From a virus, in the IMG/VR virus record IMGVR_UViG_3300042558_001959, positions 37,981 to 101,980 of that record: a DNA stretch of 64,000 nucleotides, one strand, 5' to 3'. The position numbers and the translations under genes are program-made. The notes under the pieces were generated by a model. It did no database searches and was not told where the DNA came from. It was given only the letters and a program-made list of their open reading frames with translations. Below, piece by piece: positions 27,189 to 37,690 of the stretch (within the stretch, counting starts at the first letter, position 1; every line of letters begins with the position of its first letter).

Positions 27189-30100
27189 ATGAAGCAATAT
27201 TTGTTACTTTTAAAAAGTTCTGATTTTAATAAATCTGGCAATATATGGACAACTGACTCTATAAATTTATATAGCAATAATCAGTATAAGAACTACTCAT
27301 CTATAAGGTCACCATCTGGCTTAGATTTGATAGGTGATAAAACATTCGTCGGAACAGAATTGACTTCACCATCTACATTGGGTGGCCATACTCCGCTAAC
27401 CTCCAACGCTATATATATGACAGACATTGGAGAAATAATATACGAAGAAGCCACTCCTAACGTTCAAAGGTTTATAGACACTTCTTCAAGAATAGATATT
27501 CTAAGTTATAGGCATATTTTTACAAATATACCAGGAACTATATCTCCCACTTTTAATATTCAGATGTATGAGTCAGATGATGAAGATGGACCGTGGCTAA
27601 AATCTTCCCTTCGTGGAGATACCAACGCTATTTTTATCAGAAATGCAAAGCCATATATAAAAGTAGAACTTGAAATATATGCTGATGAAATAAACATCAA
27701 TCAACTTGGTTTAGTATTTTATTTAGAAATAGGAATTTATAATCCAATTTCTCCAGTAATATCTAATTCTGTAAGAAATATTCTTAAAAGATTTCCTTCT
27801 TGGACAGCATTATTCGAAGACTCAATGGCCGATGCTACGCCGAGTCTAGCGACCCCCAACTCAACTGGCGGTGCATTTCTAAATGCCCTAGTTGGAGAAA
27901 ATTTAGATTATATATCCGGTAAGATTGATCTATATGGAATTAATGCCTATATCAATAGCGCAGATATCAATGAACTAGCATGGTGTTATGTATCATATAA
28001 TGTTCCAGCTAATATCAATACAATAGTTGGCGATGATATACCGTTGAGTAGAGTTTCTTCTTTATTGGAATTCTTTAGTTCTCGATCTACAGATTATGTA
28101 TTTTATTATAATGCGGTGGATCGTCAAATAATAACAATGAGAAATTTTTCAATATTAAAAGTTAATAACACCACATATGGTCAAGACCCTTTAAATATAT
28201 ATAATGACTTTGATGAATTTGGTGCTCGAGTCAGCCTGCCGAGACTTAATCTAGAGTCAAACTCTAATTATAGAAAAAGAATTTTAGATGTCACTAAGAA
28301 CATTCCTGGTGTCTCTATGGACGCCTACAAGAAAACTCTTAGAAGAGAGTTAGACCTATGGAGAGCATACGGTTCCACGCCGGATTCTGATTATTCAGGC
28401 GCAACTCCAGAGATTTTAGAAATATCTGATATTGAATCTTCAGCAGATTATTTCTCCGAAGATGGTAAGCCACTTCCAGCCTTTAAGCAGTTAGTAGAAG
28501 AATTGAATATTAAATATCCAAGTAATTTAGGATATGTTAATTGGGGCGATGGAGTATGGGATTATGCTGGAACACTAGGTGAAGGTATAAGCCGAATTGC
28601 AGCAATTTACGATACAGATACAGATCTGCCAGCTGAGTACTATCAACCAGGTGTTGGTGATTTTGACGACGCTAAGTTAATGATAGATCCAGTTGAATCA
28701 GCAACGGTATCATTTTCTGGACATATTGAAATTGGCGGAACAAAAATAAGTAGTACGCCCTCGTATGTATATTCCCCAGTAGACATCCATTATTCTTGGT
28801 ATTTAAATTATACTAGAACAGTTTCAGATTACGAAGCCCCCAGAAGAAAAGCTGGTACCGGATCCTACGCAATTGGGGATATTGGTCCTGGTGGTGGCAA
28901 GATTTTTATTACCCCATCTACGGCAGGAAACTCTACGGGTAGATATTTTGAGGTAGCTCCAGTATCAACACAAGTACAAAGAACTTGGTCTACTGGCGCG
29001 AACCAGTATTCGGCAGCTTCTGGCGCTGACGGTACAGCGATTGGTACGGGTGCACAAAATACTATTGATATTGTTGCTCAATCAGGAAATGTGGCAGCAA
29101 CATCGGCCGCAGTGTATTGTAGTGAACTAGTTTCTGGCGGACAATCAGATTGGTTCTTGCCGTCGAAAGATGAACTTGCCGAAATTTATACAAACCGTGT
29201 TGCTCTTGGCGACGATTTTTCTACTTTCACCTATTGGAGTTCTTCTGAGAACGGCAACGTCTTCGCGTGGTACAAGAATTTCTCCAACGGCAATCAGTCC
29301 GCCAACATCGACAAGATGACCCCCACGATCCGCGTGCGTCCAGTGCGGTCTTTTACTGCCGTTCCGTTCGAAAGCATAGGAGTAGCAGTAGCATACGAAA
29401 TTGTTATACCGCCCCACGATAACTATGCAGCAACAAATACTTTTTATACCAATCTATCTTATCTAGATAGAGATGATATGTACGTTGGAAATAGATTCTT
29501 ATCTACTCACTCTGCAAGTCCAGAATTTAGTCTGATAAAAATATTTGACCAAGATGGATTAACTTTAACCGATCTTGAGTTTAGAAATAAAGTAACAAAT
29601 GACGTGTATTATAATACAGAGGCTACCCCAGCATCAAATTCAATTAGTGTCTATGACGCAGCCAGCGTTAAGACTACGTATAGTGTTAGATGGAATCAGG
29701 GAACACAGTCATACGATACAATCGAAGTTGCTGGTTATAGAGCTTCTTTTAACACATCACCCATAGCATATGTATCCGACCCAAGCCCTAGCACCTCTAC
29801 CACATTAACATCACCAAATATAGACTATACAAATGCAAATCTACGAATTGGATCCACTGTTTATGAAACTAAGCAAGAGGTAAAAAATTCTGATGTATTA
29901 ACTTCTAATATTGTATTAAACTCCGTAAATGATATATCTGCTTCCGGCAAAGAAAATAAAATTATATCTTTTAAAGATGATTTATTAGATAAGATCATAT
30001 ATCCACCAGGTTCATCCCTAAACTATCTATACATAAATGCAGCTACTCCAGCAATACAAGATCTTTATCGCTCTGGATCATATTCTTCTCATGGCGGATA

Positions 30101-32279
30101 TGCAATAGATCCATATACCCAAAACTCATACTTGGTTCCATCATCTCCAAATATTAAGTATGGATTTTATGCATCAAATAACACTTTGATAGGATCTAAA
30201 GACTATCTAACATCTGCAACAATTAACTTCTCTTCTACTACTCCTAATTATATACTCGTTGACGCTGCAACCCCTTCGTCTCATTATCCATTCGATAAGA
30301 TTACTAATGATATATTCACTGCCACCACAACGCCCAATGTATTTAGTGGTTATATTGATGAAAATAATAATACTTACAATAAGATAAATGAATCAAAAAA
30401 TTATTTCTATAATCAAGATAAATTTTTGCAGACTATTGATTTAAATAGAACTTCTTTTAATTTAGATTTAGAAGATATATATGATATCAATTATGTCAAA
30501 CTTGCAGCAACACCGAACAGCATAGAAGCTTATGTAGATAATCCCGAGGTACTACTAGATAGCTTAAACTCCTCAATATCGTCAAGTGAAAAAACATATG
30601 TGAACGTCAATGCCAAGAGAACTAATCTAAATGAGAGTTCATATCTTACTGGATTAAATACCGGCTGGTTATATCTTGATCAAGACCAACACTATATTTA
30701 TGCTAATCCAGTAACCCAAAATCATACTGGAAAGTTTTTTAATATTGAATTAACTTCTATACCTAGATTCGGTGCACCTATAATAGTAAATGTCGCCAAT
30801 GATTCAGCTACACCAGCTGTTCAGTATAGAAATTTAATATTTACCGATTCAGCTACACCAGGTAAGGCAAGTTTTTATAATACTGAAAATATTCTTGGAA
30901 ATAGTGGCAACTCTTTATATCTGGCATATGAAAATATATCTAAAATATCTGTAAAAGATTTATATACAGGAAAAACTTTATATAATAATTTGAGTACGGC
31001 AACTAATGTTATTTCGCCATTCTCAGAGGCTACCCCATCAGTCCAGGGTAGAGAATACGAAGTCGTATATTATGTTAATAACGCTTTTTATGTAGATAAA
31101 GATGTCTATTCCAGCGCAAAAGATTCTTACGTAGCTAACTTATACTTGTCCACTACCCCTTCAACTGTGTCACCTACTCCTTCTTATGAGATAATCTATG
31201 AATCAGATTATATGAATAACCATAACAATATAGACCTTGATATAAATCAAGTTAGTAATCCCTTAGAAGAAGGCTATGTTTACATTGATACTAATGAATA
31301 TGAATATGGATCGATAGACGCCTACCTATCACCAGCACATATAACTGATTCAGCAGAAGATTTAATGTATTTATCAATAGTATCTTATGATATTAACGGA
31401 AACTTAAAACCAAATATGTCGTTTGACATTTATAGCACAGAGATTGACGCTGAAGACCCTCAAGTCCAAACAAACGATAATGGTTTTGCAACTACTATAG
31501 TTAGATACACTGGCTCCATACCTGCCACATTGGATGAAAGTTCGATATTGATTTCTGGCATTACAGATACACCAACCGCTGGATATCAAAAAGTCATACC
31601 ATTTAAAATACATATGAATAATAAATTTCATTTACAGGTAAAAGCAACACCAGTAAGGTATTCGATCCAAGCTGACGGGCTAACAAATGTATCAATTGTA
31701 GGTAGGGTTTATTGGAAAAATAGACCATTTGAACACGTAATAGATCTAAATTGGATTAAGGAAAGAACTTTGTTAGACCTCTTTGACGGAACTCCCGCAG
31801 ATAGTATAACAACCAATTCTGACGGCACTTTTGCAATAAACAATAATATTACTTCTGAATCGAATACCAATCCTGGTCACTGGTTCCTTAAGATTGAGAT
31901 TGATGATCCAACTATAGTCAGAAACTTATTAATAAATGATGGGGAAGATTTATCACTAACTGCCGTTACTATATCTGGTGATATCGTTTATTGGAATGAA
32001 GCTTATGATAACGTGCAGTATGCTAGCGAAGGACTGCCTTTACCTGGTTCATTCATCCACAGCAAGCAGGCTGGTTCAGATCTAACTGCAACTCCTAATT
32101 TCGTGTATAAGCATTCAGATTCTTCTAGCGTTATTGCAAATGGCGCTACACCAAATTGGATTCCAGAAAAATGGGTTCCATTAAGAAAATTTGATCAATA
32201 TCAATTAAAGCTATTTGGATCAACTCCAGAATATATAACAACCTTAGAGAATTCTCATCCAGATTATGAGGAACAGTAA
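27189..32279 (+). CDS. Adhesin-like tail protein (1696 aa) with inserted DUF1566/Lcl-type domain
   Basis: Residues 1-540 look like a wedge/tail protein I-like platform. The Tyr/Asn/Ser-rich remainder looks beta-rich, as in receptor-binding proteins. A distinct domain spans about residues 555-725. It opens with GDIGPGGGKIF, continues with SDWFLPSKDELAEIY, and ends with YWSSSENGN, AWYKNFSNGNQ and IRVRPVRSF. This is the DUF1566/Legionella collagen-like C-terminal (Lcl, FGE/C-type-lectin-like) signature. The flanks read as one protein of different composition, so the domain appears inserted. Its last third has an abrupt G+C rise (see the entry at 29230). About 20 sites of the form (A/S/T/G)-T-P-x are scattered through the protein and are rare in neighbouring tail proteins. 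It follows baseplate J, the usual place for tail-tip adhesins. Confidence 0.8.
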   Translation: MKQYLLLLKSSDFNKSGNIWTTDSINLYSNNQYKNYSSIRSPSGLDLIGDKTFVGTELTSPSTLGGHTPLTSNAIYMTDIGEIIYEEATPNVQRFIDTSSRIDILSYRHIFTNIPGTISPTFNIQMYESDDEDGPWLKSSLRGDTNAIFIRNAKPYIKVELEIYADEININQLGLVFYLEIGIYNPISPVISNSVRNILKRFPSWTALFEDSMADATPSLATPNSTGGAFLNALVGENLDYISGKIDLYGINAYINSADINELAWCYVSYNVPANINTIVGDDIPLSRVSSLLEFFSSRSTDYVFYYNAVDRQIITMRNFSILKVNNTTYGQDPLNIYNDFDEFGARVSLPRLNLESNSNYRKRILDVTKNIPGVSMDAYKKTLRRELDLWRAYGSTPDSDYSGATPEILEISDIESSADYFSEDGKPLPAFKQLVEELNIKYPSNLGYVNWGDGVWDYAGTLGEGISRIAAIYDTDTDLPAEYYQPGVGDFDDAKLMIDPVESATVSFSGHIEIGGTKISSTPSYVYSPVDIHYSWYLNYTRTVSDYEAPRRKAGTGSYAIGDIGPGGGKIFITPSTAGNSTGRYFEVAPVSTQVQRTWSTGANQYSAASGADGTAIGTGAQNTIDIVAQSGNVAATSAAVYCSELVSGGQSDWFLPSKDELAEIYTNRVALGDDFSTFTYWSSSENGNVFAWYKNFSNGNQSANIDKMTPTIRVRPVRSFTAVPFESIGVAVAYEIVIPPHDNYAATNTFYTNLSYLDRDDMYVGNRFLSTHSASPEFSLIKIFDQDGLTLTDLEFRNKVTNDVYYNTEATPASNSISVYDAASVKTTYSVRWNQGTQSYDTIEVAGYRASFNTSPIAYVSDPSPSTSTTLTSPNIDYTNANLRIGSTVYETKQEVKNSDVLTSNIVLNSVNDISASGKENKIISFKDDLLDKIIYPPGSSLNYLYINAATPAIQDLYRSGSYSSHGGYAIDPYTQNSYLVPSSPNIKYGFYASNNTLIGSKDYLTSATINFSSTTPNYILVDAATPSSHYPFDKITNDIFTATTTPNVFSGYIDENNNTYNKINESKNYFYNQDKFLQTIDLNRTSFNLDLEDIYDINYVKLAATPNSIEAYVDNPEVLLDSLNSSISSSEKTYVNVNAKRTNLNESSYLTGLNTGWLYLDQDQHYIYANPVTQNHTGKFFNIELTSIPRFGAPIIVNVANDSATPAVQYRNLIFTDSATPGKASFYNTENILGNSGNSLYLAYENISKISVKDLYTGKTLYNNLSTATNVISPFSEATPSVQGREYEVVYYVNNAFYVDKDVYSSAKDSYVANLYLSTTPSTVSPTPSYEIIYESDYMNNHNNIDLDINQVSNPLEEGYVYIDTNEYEYGSIDAYLSPAHITDSAEDLMYLSIVSYDINGNLKPNMSFDIYSTEIDAEDPQVQTNDNGFATTIVRYTGSIPATLDESSILISGITDTPTAGYQKVIPFKIHMNNKFHLQVKATPVRYSIQADGLTNVSIVGRVYWKNRPFEHVIDLNWIKERTLLDLFDGTPADSITTNSDGTFAINNNITSESNTNPGHWFLKIEIDDPTIVRNLLINDGEDLSLTAVTISGDIVYWNEAYDNVQYASEGLPLPGSFIHSKQAGSDLTATPNFVYKHSDSSSVIANGATPNWIPEKWVPLRKFDQYQLKLFGSTPEYITTLENSHPDYEEQ
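29230..29345 (+). other. Candidate variable region (VR) of a diversity-generating retroelement
   Basis: This is the 3' part of the DUF1566 domain of the adhesin, residues about 682-720. In codons 687-720, 30 of 34 end in G or C, and most variable positions are NNC codons (AAC, GTC, TTC, TAC, TCC, GCC, ATC, GAC, ACC, CCC). That is what adenine-specific mutagenesis of AAC-rich template codons would leave. G+C by hand count is 80 of 150 bases at 29221-29370 against 46 of 150 at 29461-29610. The GC-rich end (cgcgtgcgtccagtgcggtc) resembles an IMH-type homing boundary. DUF1566-type folds are known DGR targets. No template repeat or reverse transcriptase gene was seen in the window, so this remains a candidate. 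Confidence 0.5.
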
Positions 32280-35200
32280 TGAAAAAGTTTGAAAATTTAA
32301 CAACAGATGGCAATGAAAAGTCAGTTAAAATTGGCAAAAATATTCCCACGGAAGCTGCTGGTATATCATGGTTTTCCTCATCGAAGGTAAGCCCACGCAG
32401 CAACATCTCTATGGTTGATATATCTGGAAGTATACAAGAAAATAGAATTACAAATGAAGACGGATTAAAGGCAACCATAGTCTTTGCTGACGAGCTAGGT
32501 TTCTTAAAAAAAATAGATGGAAGTTATAACTTTCCAAGTAATGATATTACTGTTGGAAATATATTCTTAAACAGACCAACAGACACAGAAAAAATAGATA
32601 TTACCAAAACGGACGCAAGTGACTTTGTTCACTATATGTACATCAGTAGATATTTTATTACTGGTCCGGCAAATATATCTTTAATATCCTTAAAGCAATA
32701 TGTTCCGTTTGAATCAATTAAAGATCTTAATATAAAAGTTTTGGGTGCAGACAACAAAGAATATGTAGACCCAATAACTAATATCAAAAAATACAGAATT
32801 CTTTTAGAACCATTTAAAACTTTAAATAATTTTGCAAACAATCAATTTCCCTATAGAATTATAGTGCTTCTTGATTCAGATGAACCTAATAATTTGAAAT
32901 TAGTATACGACAAAGTAGAATGCGATGACAACGCAAACATATTTAATCTAAATATAAATTATACTGAAACAATTAATGCCATTCCATACTTTTACGAAAT
33001 TCCAGAAGAGTCATTTGTTATAGATGATAACTATAAAGATAAAAATAATTTTTCTATTACAAAAATAGATCATAAATATCGCACTTTAATTTCCCAAGTA
33101 AACCAACAAAGTGGATATCAAATAGTTGTACCGTCAAAAGCCATTAAAGATTATAGAAGTTTTGAAGTTTTTAACTGGCGAATGATTGCCAGGACAAGAA
33201 ATAATATTAATTTTGATCAAGTTAACTATGGTTCAGAAGTAGATTCTTCTGGCACTATTGTACAAAAAACTGTTAAGGTAGGAGTTTTATATAGCTCATC
33301 AACTCAAGAAAATAATTCTACTGTTAACCCATATGTTTTTGCAAGGTTGCAAAACTCTCCGTTTAATTTGGCTAAATATACATTCGTTAATCCCAACGCA
33401 ACAGGCACAGACAAAACATTGGCCTCTTATTGGAAGGTCGATATAGATTCTATTGATGATCTTAATAATTTTGATGTTTTAGCTTGGTCTCCACCAGTAT
33501 CAATAACAGCAAATCAAAACGCCAAAATTCAAGAATTTCTAAGAAAAAATGGAACTTTAATTCTTGATATGAGCAGTGGGACATGCAATGCCACAGTACT
33601 AAATCCACAATTAAGCTTAAGTTCAGCAACAACTTCATCCAACTATATAGATACTGTAGATACTAATGTTTTATTAGATAATACTAAAAATGGTGGATGG
33701 ACAATACAAGATGGTATCTTTGAAAAAGACAACTATGGAATATATGGATCCAATTATTCATATAGGGGAAACGCCTATAAGAACTATAAATATTTCAATA
33801 ATGCAGCAACAGTAAACTCATTCCTAAATTTAGGCGCGAGTTCTACATCCACATATAGCGCAGGTGTAGTATTGGCCTATCCGAATAGTGGAGATTCATT
33901 ATCTCGAGGCAATATTATTGGAACAACCTTCCCACTAATGCCATATTGCAACTCTATTTATAGCATAAATAGTCCGGAGCAAGTAGCCGATTCGAACTAT
34001 GGCCCCACTGCAGCGGATCTAAGTGGAACTACATTGTATTCTGGTATCGTTGAGGGTCCTTTTAAATTATTGTACAATATAGTTTCCTACGCTTTATATT
34101 GCAGGAGTCAAGCAACTCGTTCAATAGATATCAGAAGTTCTTTATATAATTTTATTACGCAGTGGGATTCGTCATGGACTATGGATCAAAATGCGTTGTT
34201 TGATGATGAAAAAGAACAGTATTTTACACAGGTATTAATTAATAATTTAGAATCTAAATATGCTAGAGCTATTATCAATAATAATAGCTCTATATTTGAT
34301 TTTTATAAATCATCCTTAAGTAGTTTTTTGCCACTTGCACAAAGGGAAATAATTCAAAGTTTATCGTCATCTAATGTTGAAATATTCATAGAGGTCACAA
34401 ATCCTGATGTCATAATAAGTAATACGACAGTAGTCAATACCAGTACAAATATTAATAATGAAAATATACCTTCATCTTATTATTTATTTAAAGTAACAGA
34501 TCCAAATATTAAATGTTACGCGTATACAGATAAAGTTTCGCCGCAGCTAACAATACCAAGTAATTTTGGCGCCTACGCAGTTATTGATAGTCAATATAGT
34601 ACTTCTGGTACACGAAGATTAAATAATGAATTAAATGTATTAAATTCTTTTAGATCTTATCCATTTAATTTAACATCTAAATATAACTATGCTAGAGCAG
34701 TAGATAAGCCCGTAGCATTTGATGTAACTTTAAGTACTGGATTAACGGCTACATTCAGTGCCCAACTAAAATCGGTAAGATTAACCCCCACTAATCCTAC
34801 CCTACCCAGTGGAGAAATAGTATCAACTAGTGCCAGCTGCATAAATTTTGAATCAGCTATTGATGATCTAAGATTCTTGAGGCCAACGGATACTTCCAAT
34901 GCAAATAATGTTTTCCCATATACTGGCGATATAGATATTCATAAAGACACTAAGATATGGACATCTGATCGGACACCAACTGGTGAATATGTAAAATATA
35001 TACAGTTTACCCTGGCTGCTCATGGCTCATATAAATCAGTAGTTGATGGCATCTATGGTCCACTTACTGAGGCGGCAGTAAAAAAATTCCAAATAGACAA
35101 CGAGCAATTATACGAAGATGGCAAAGTTGATAGTGAAACTAAATGGTATTTAACTAAGTTTTGGAAGAATGAAGCTAATTTTGATAATTGGATAACTTGG

Positions 35201-37690
35201 GCTAGAGATGTAACTAAAGTTCCAGAAGTTATTAAGTACATGCAAGCAGCTCGTGCTACCGTTGTTGCGTCAGGTCTCGAAAGCAATCAAACATATAGGA
35301 AAATAACTTTTACAGGATTTGGCGGGCCAAGTGAAGCTAGAGATATTATATTCTTTGAAGTAGATACTTCAAAATTAAAGATTGTAAATTCAATAGAAAT
35401 TCAAGCCGATGATAATCCACTTTGGAAAAATTTTAGTATTGTTGGGTATGGATGGTCCTCTTCTTTCGGGAAAGATATATTCAAAACAAATTTGCGTTCT
35501 ATAAACGCAAATGCATTCAATCGAGATGTTGTTATTCAGATGGGCGGAATGCCAGCAGAAGACTGTAAGTACATGTGGGTGTCGGTTGTTGGAAGATCAG
35601 TTGCGTATTACGGCTATGGCGAAGGTTTTGGCATTAAGGCAATTGAAGCTTATGGAACTACCATTAAGGACGTCGATCCTGGCGATCAGACGGTTACTGT
35701 GCCTGCTCGAGAGACTCTTGTAACTGCAATAGTAGTCTCTGAAGAGACTCACAATAACGTAACAACTGCCTTGGATGCCAGCAAGACATATACTACCTCT
35801 AACCTAACTAGGAGTGCTTCTTATGTTAGTTCGATCACCTATTCTGATCCACAAATATTTGAGGGAACTAAAACTGAGACTTTTGCAAATGGTGAATATA
35901 AGCTAGATGATAATGAAACTCATACTTTTGATAATCTGATGATAAATTTTGCAAGTGCGCCAACATCAGTAACACTAAATAGTGCAGCTATCACTACAGT
36001 AACTTCTAACGGGATTACTGTTACGGGAAACCCTGTAACGTTAACAGCATCAGGTAACCAGTATAGCTTAACTACGTCAGCTACTTATTATAGTGGAAGT
36101 CAAATATTTAATATTACCAATTCTTTAGCAACTGGGTACAAACTTAGGACAATTGACGGTCGTATTTTTTCTGATTCAAGAAACTCAGTAGATGTGAATG
36201 ATGGAATTTTATTGCTATGCAATCAAAGTGGATCGCCTTATGGACTACCGACCTCAGCTGAAATCAATACGCAATTAACAGGAATATCTTCAATAAATAG
36301 TGAAGAGATAGATTTAAGATACGGTTCATTTATAGTAAAAAATGAAATAGAAAACCAAGATGGATTCATTTATGGTTTTTATGATATTCTAGAAAAAGAA
36401 TTTTTAGGAAATCAAATAACTTATATAGATATTCTATCTAGAGGTGTCAACAATATATTTATTGGAGTCTGCGCGATAGATGCGGACGGCAATACTCAAA
36501 ATAAAAATGAATACATTGGTCCAACATTAAACACAACGTTCAAGCCAGTAAATGTTCCACTTAGAACAATAGTCCCAGTATATTCTGTCAAAACTAATTC
36601 TAATTCTGCTATTAAAGTAGGAAAAATCAATGACAATTTATCTAAGTTTGATGCGTGGCCACTGCGGTTAACTACCGGAAGTTTCTGGAAAAAGATTTCT
36701 ATTTCTTCTGAACGTAAATGGACTGGATGGAAAGCGAATTATATTGATCAAGAATTAAACGCAGAGTACACAACAGTTAATGAATTTGAACCCCCCTCCT
36801 CAGAACTATTTGGTTTCGGACATCAGGACATTGTTAATGAATCTCCATTGATACTTAGCTCTAATAAAATTCAGGTAAGCTCCACGCCGATTTTAGCTTG
36901 GAATCATCCTACGAATAATAGAAATTCAATAGTTGGAATTATTAAACCTCAAATTAAAATTTACACTAGAGAATCCGTATCTTCGCAATGGGTAGAGATT
37001 GCATATTCACAAATTAGAGATATTGATTGCTATAGTGGTTTAGTAGAATTCAATAAGAATATGATACCTCAAGATTCTCAATTGGTTAAAGTTAACTACA
37101 CGACAGTCAATAGGGATATTCTGCTTAATCACATAAATGGAGTGCCAATTCCATTGAATCCTGTTTTAAATTCTAATAATATTTATTATAATCAACCATT
37201 GTATATTTATGTACTTCCAAAAAATATCTATAAAAAACAAAATATTCAAAATAATACAAATAATTTAATTAAAATTGATGATTATTTATATGATTCCGCC
37301 ATTAACTTCACATACGATACAGCCATTTTTGACAATAGATCGTCCGAATATGATCCGTTCGCTCTACCAATAGCAACTATTTACGTAACCAATAATCCAT
37401 ATAGCGTAGCGCCAGAGACTGTAGACCTAAGGTTAAAGGGTGGAGGGATAACTGTAGATAAAACAAATTATGAGTTATTAGAAGCAATTCCCGAGGTACT
37501 ATCTTTCTGGGACGTCTATGCCCCATCTGGCAAAGCCTACAATAAGGGTGGGTATGTTATAATTAGAATACCAAAAGAAGTTAAAGATTATTTTGTAGAC
37601 CAAAAAGAAATTTACAATATTATATCCAATAATCTAACAGCTGGTATAGCTTACGAGCTTCAAGACATGGATGGGAACAGTTGGAACTGA
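32279..37690 (+). CDS. Large tail protein (1803 aa) with peptidoglycan-binding domain
   Basis: ATG overlaps the preceding stop (TAATG). Residues about 903-965 carry a PG_binding_1-type repeat: YIQFTLAAHGSYKS, DGIYGPLTEAAVKKFQ and a late DGKVDSETKWYL. This three-helix domain binds peptidoglycan and would help to dock the tail on the cell wall. Residues about 340-450 resemble a Rossmann/GATase-like fold (VGVLYSSSTQ, then NNFDVLAWSPP, NAKIQEFLRKNGTLILDMS), but without a catalytic Cys-His pair that I can point to. The rest is beta-rich and Asn/Ser/Thr-rich with no recognisable family. The 3' end overlaps the next gene by 20 nt if the first ATG is used there. Probably a baseplate arm or side-fibre protein. 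Confidence 0.8.
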   Translation: MKKFENLTTDGNEKSVKIGKNIPTEAAGISWFSSSKVSPRSNISMVDISGSIQENRITNEDGLKATIVFADELGFLKKIDGSYNFPSNDITVGNIFLNRPTDTEKIDITKTDASDFVHYMYISRYFITGPANISLISLKQYVPFESIKDLNIKVLGADNKEYVDPITNIKKYRILLEPFKTLNNFANNQFPYRIIVLLDSDEPNNLKLVYDKVECDDNANIFNLNINYTETINAIPYFYEIPEESFVIDDNYKDKNNFSITKIDHKYRTLISQVNQQSGYQIVVPSKAIKDYRSFEVFNWRMIARTRNNINFDQVNYGSEVDSSGTIVQKTVKVGVLYSSSTQENNSTVNPYVFARLQNSPFNLAKYTFVNPNATGTDKTLASYWKVDIDSIDDLNNFDVLAWSPPVSITANQNAKIQEFLRKNGTLILDMSSGTCNATVLNPQLSLSSATTSSNYIDTVDTNVLLDNTKNGGWTIQDGIFEKDNYGIYGSNYSYRGNAYKNYKYFNNAATVNSFLNLGASSTSTYSAGVVLAYPNSGDSLSRGNIIGTTFPLMPYCNSIYSINSPEQVADSNYGPTAADLSGTTLYSGIVEGPFKLLYNIVSYALYCRSQATRSIDIRSSLYNFITQWDSSWTMDQNALFDDEKEQYFTQVLINNLESKYARAIINNNSSIFDFYKSSLSSFLPLAQREIIQSLSSSNVEIFIEVTNPDVIISNTTVVNTSTNINNENIPSSYYLFKVTDPNIKCYAYTDKVSPQLTIPSNFGAYAVIDSQYSTSGTRRLNNELNVLNSFRSYPFNLTSKYNYARAVDKPVAFDVTLSTGLTATFSAQLKSVRLTPTNPTLPSGEIVSTSASCINFESAIDDLRFLRPTDTSNANNVFPYTGDIDIHKDTKIWTSDRTPTGEYVKYIQFTLAAHGSYKSVVDGIYGPLTEAAVKKFQIDNEQLYEDGKVDSETKWYLTKFWKNEANFDNWITWARDVTKVPEVIKYMQAARATVVASGLESNQTYRKITFTGFGGPSEARDIIFFEVDTSKLKIVNSIEIQADDNPLWKNFSIVGYGWSSSFGKDIFKTNLRSINANAFNRDVVIQMGGMPAEDCKYMWVSVVGRSVAYYGYGEGFGIKAIEAYGTTIKDVDPGDQTVTVPARETLVTAIVVSEETHNNVTTALDASKTYTTSNLTRSASYVSSITYSDPQIFEGTKTETFANGEYKLDDNETHTFDNLMINFASAPTSVTLNSAAITTVTSNGITVTGNPVTLTASGNQYSLTTSATYYSGSQIFNITNSLATGYKLRTIDGRIFSDSRNSVDVNDGILLLCNQSGSPYGLPTSAEINTQLTGISSINSEEIDLRYGSFIVKNEIENQDGFIYGFYDILEKEFLGNQITYIDILSRGVNNIFIGVCAIDADGNTQNKNEYIGPTLNTTFKPVNVPLRTIVPVYSVKTNSNSAIKVGKINDNLSKFDAWPLRLTTGSFWKKISISSERKWTGWKANYIDQELNAEYTTVNEFEPPSSELFGFGHQDIVNESPLILSSNKIQVSSTPILAWNHPTNNRNSIVGIIKPQIKIYTRESVSSQWVEIAYSQIRDIDCYSGLVEFNKNMIPQDSQLVKVNYTTVNRDILLNHINGVPIPLNPVLNSNNIYYNQPLYIYVLPKNIYKKQNIQNNTNNLIKIDDYLYDSAINFTYDTAIFDNRSSEYDPFALPIATIYVTNNPYSVAPETVDLRLKGGGITVDKTNYELLEAIPEVLSFWDVYAPSGKAYNKGGYVIIRIPKEVKDYFVDQKEIYNIISNNLTAGIAYELQDMDGNSWN

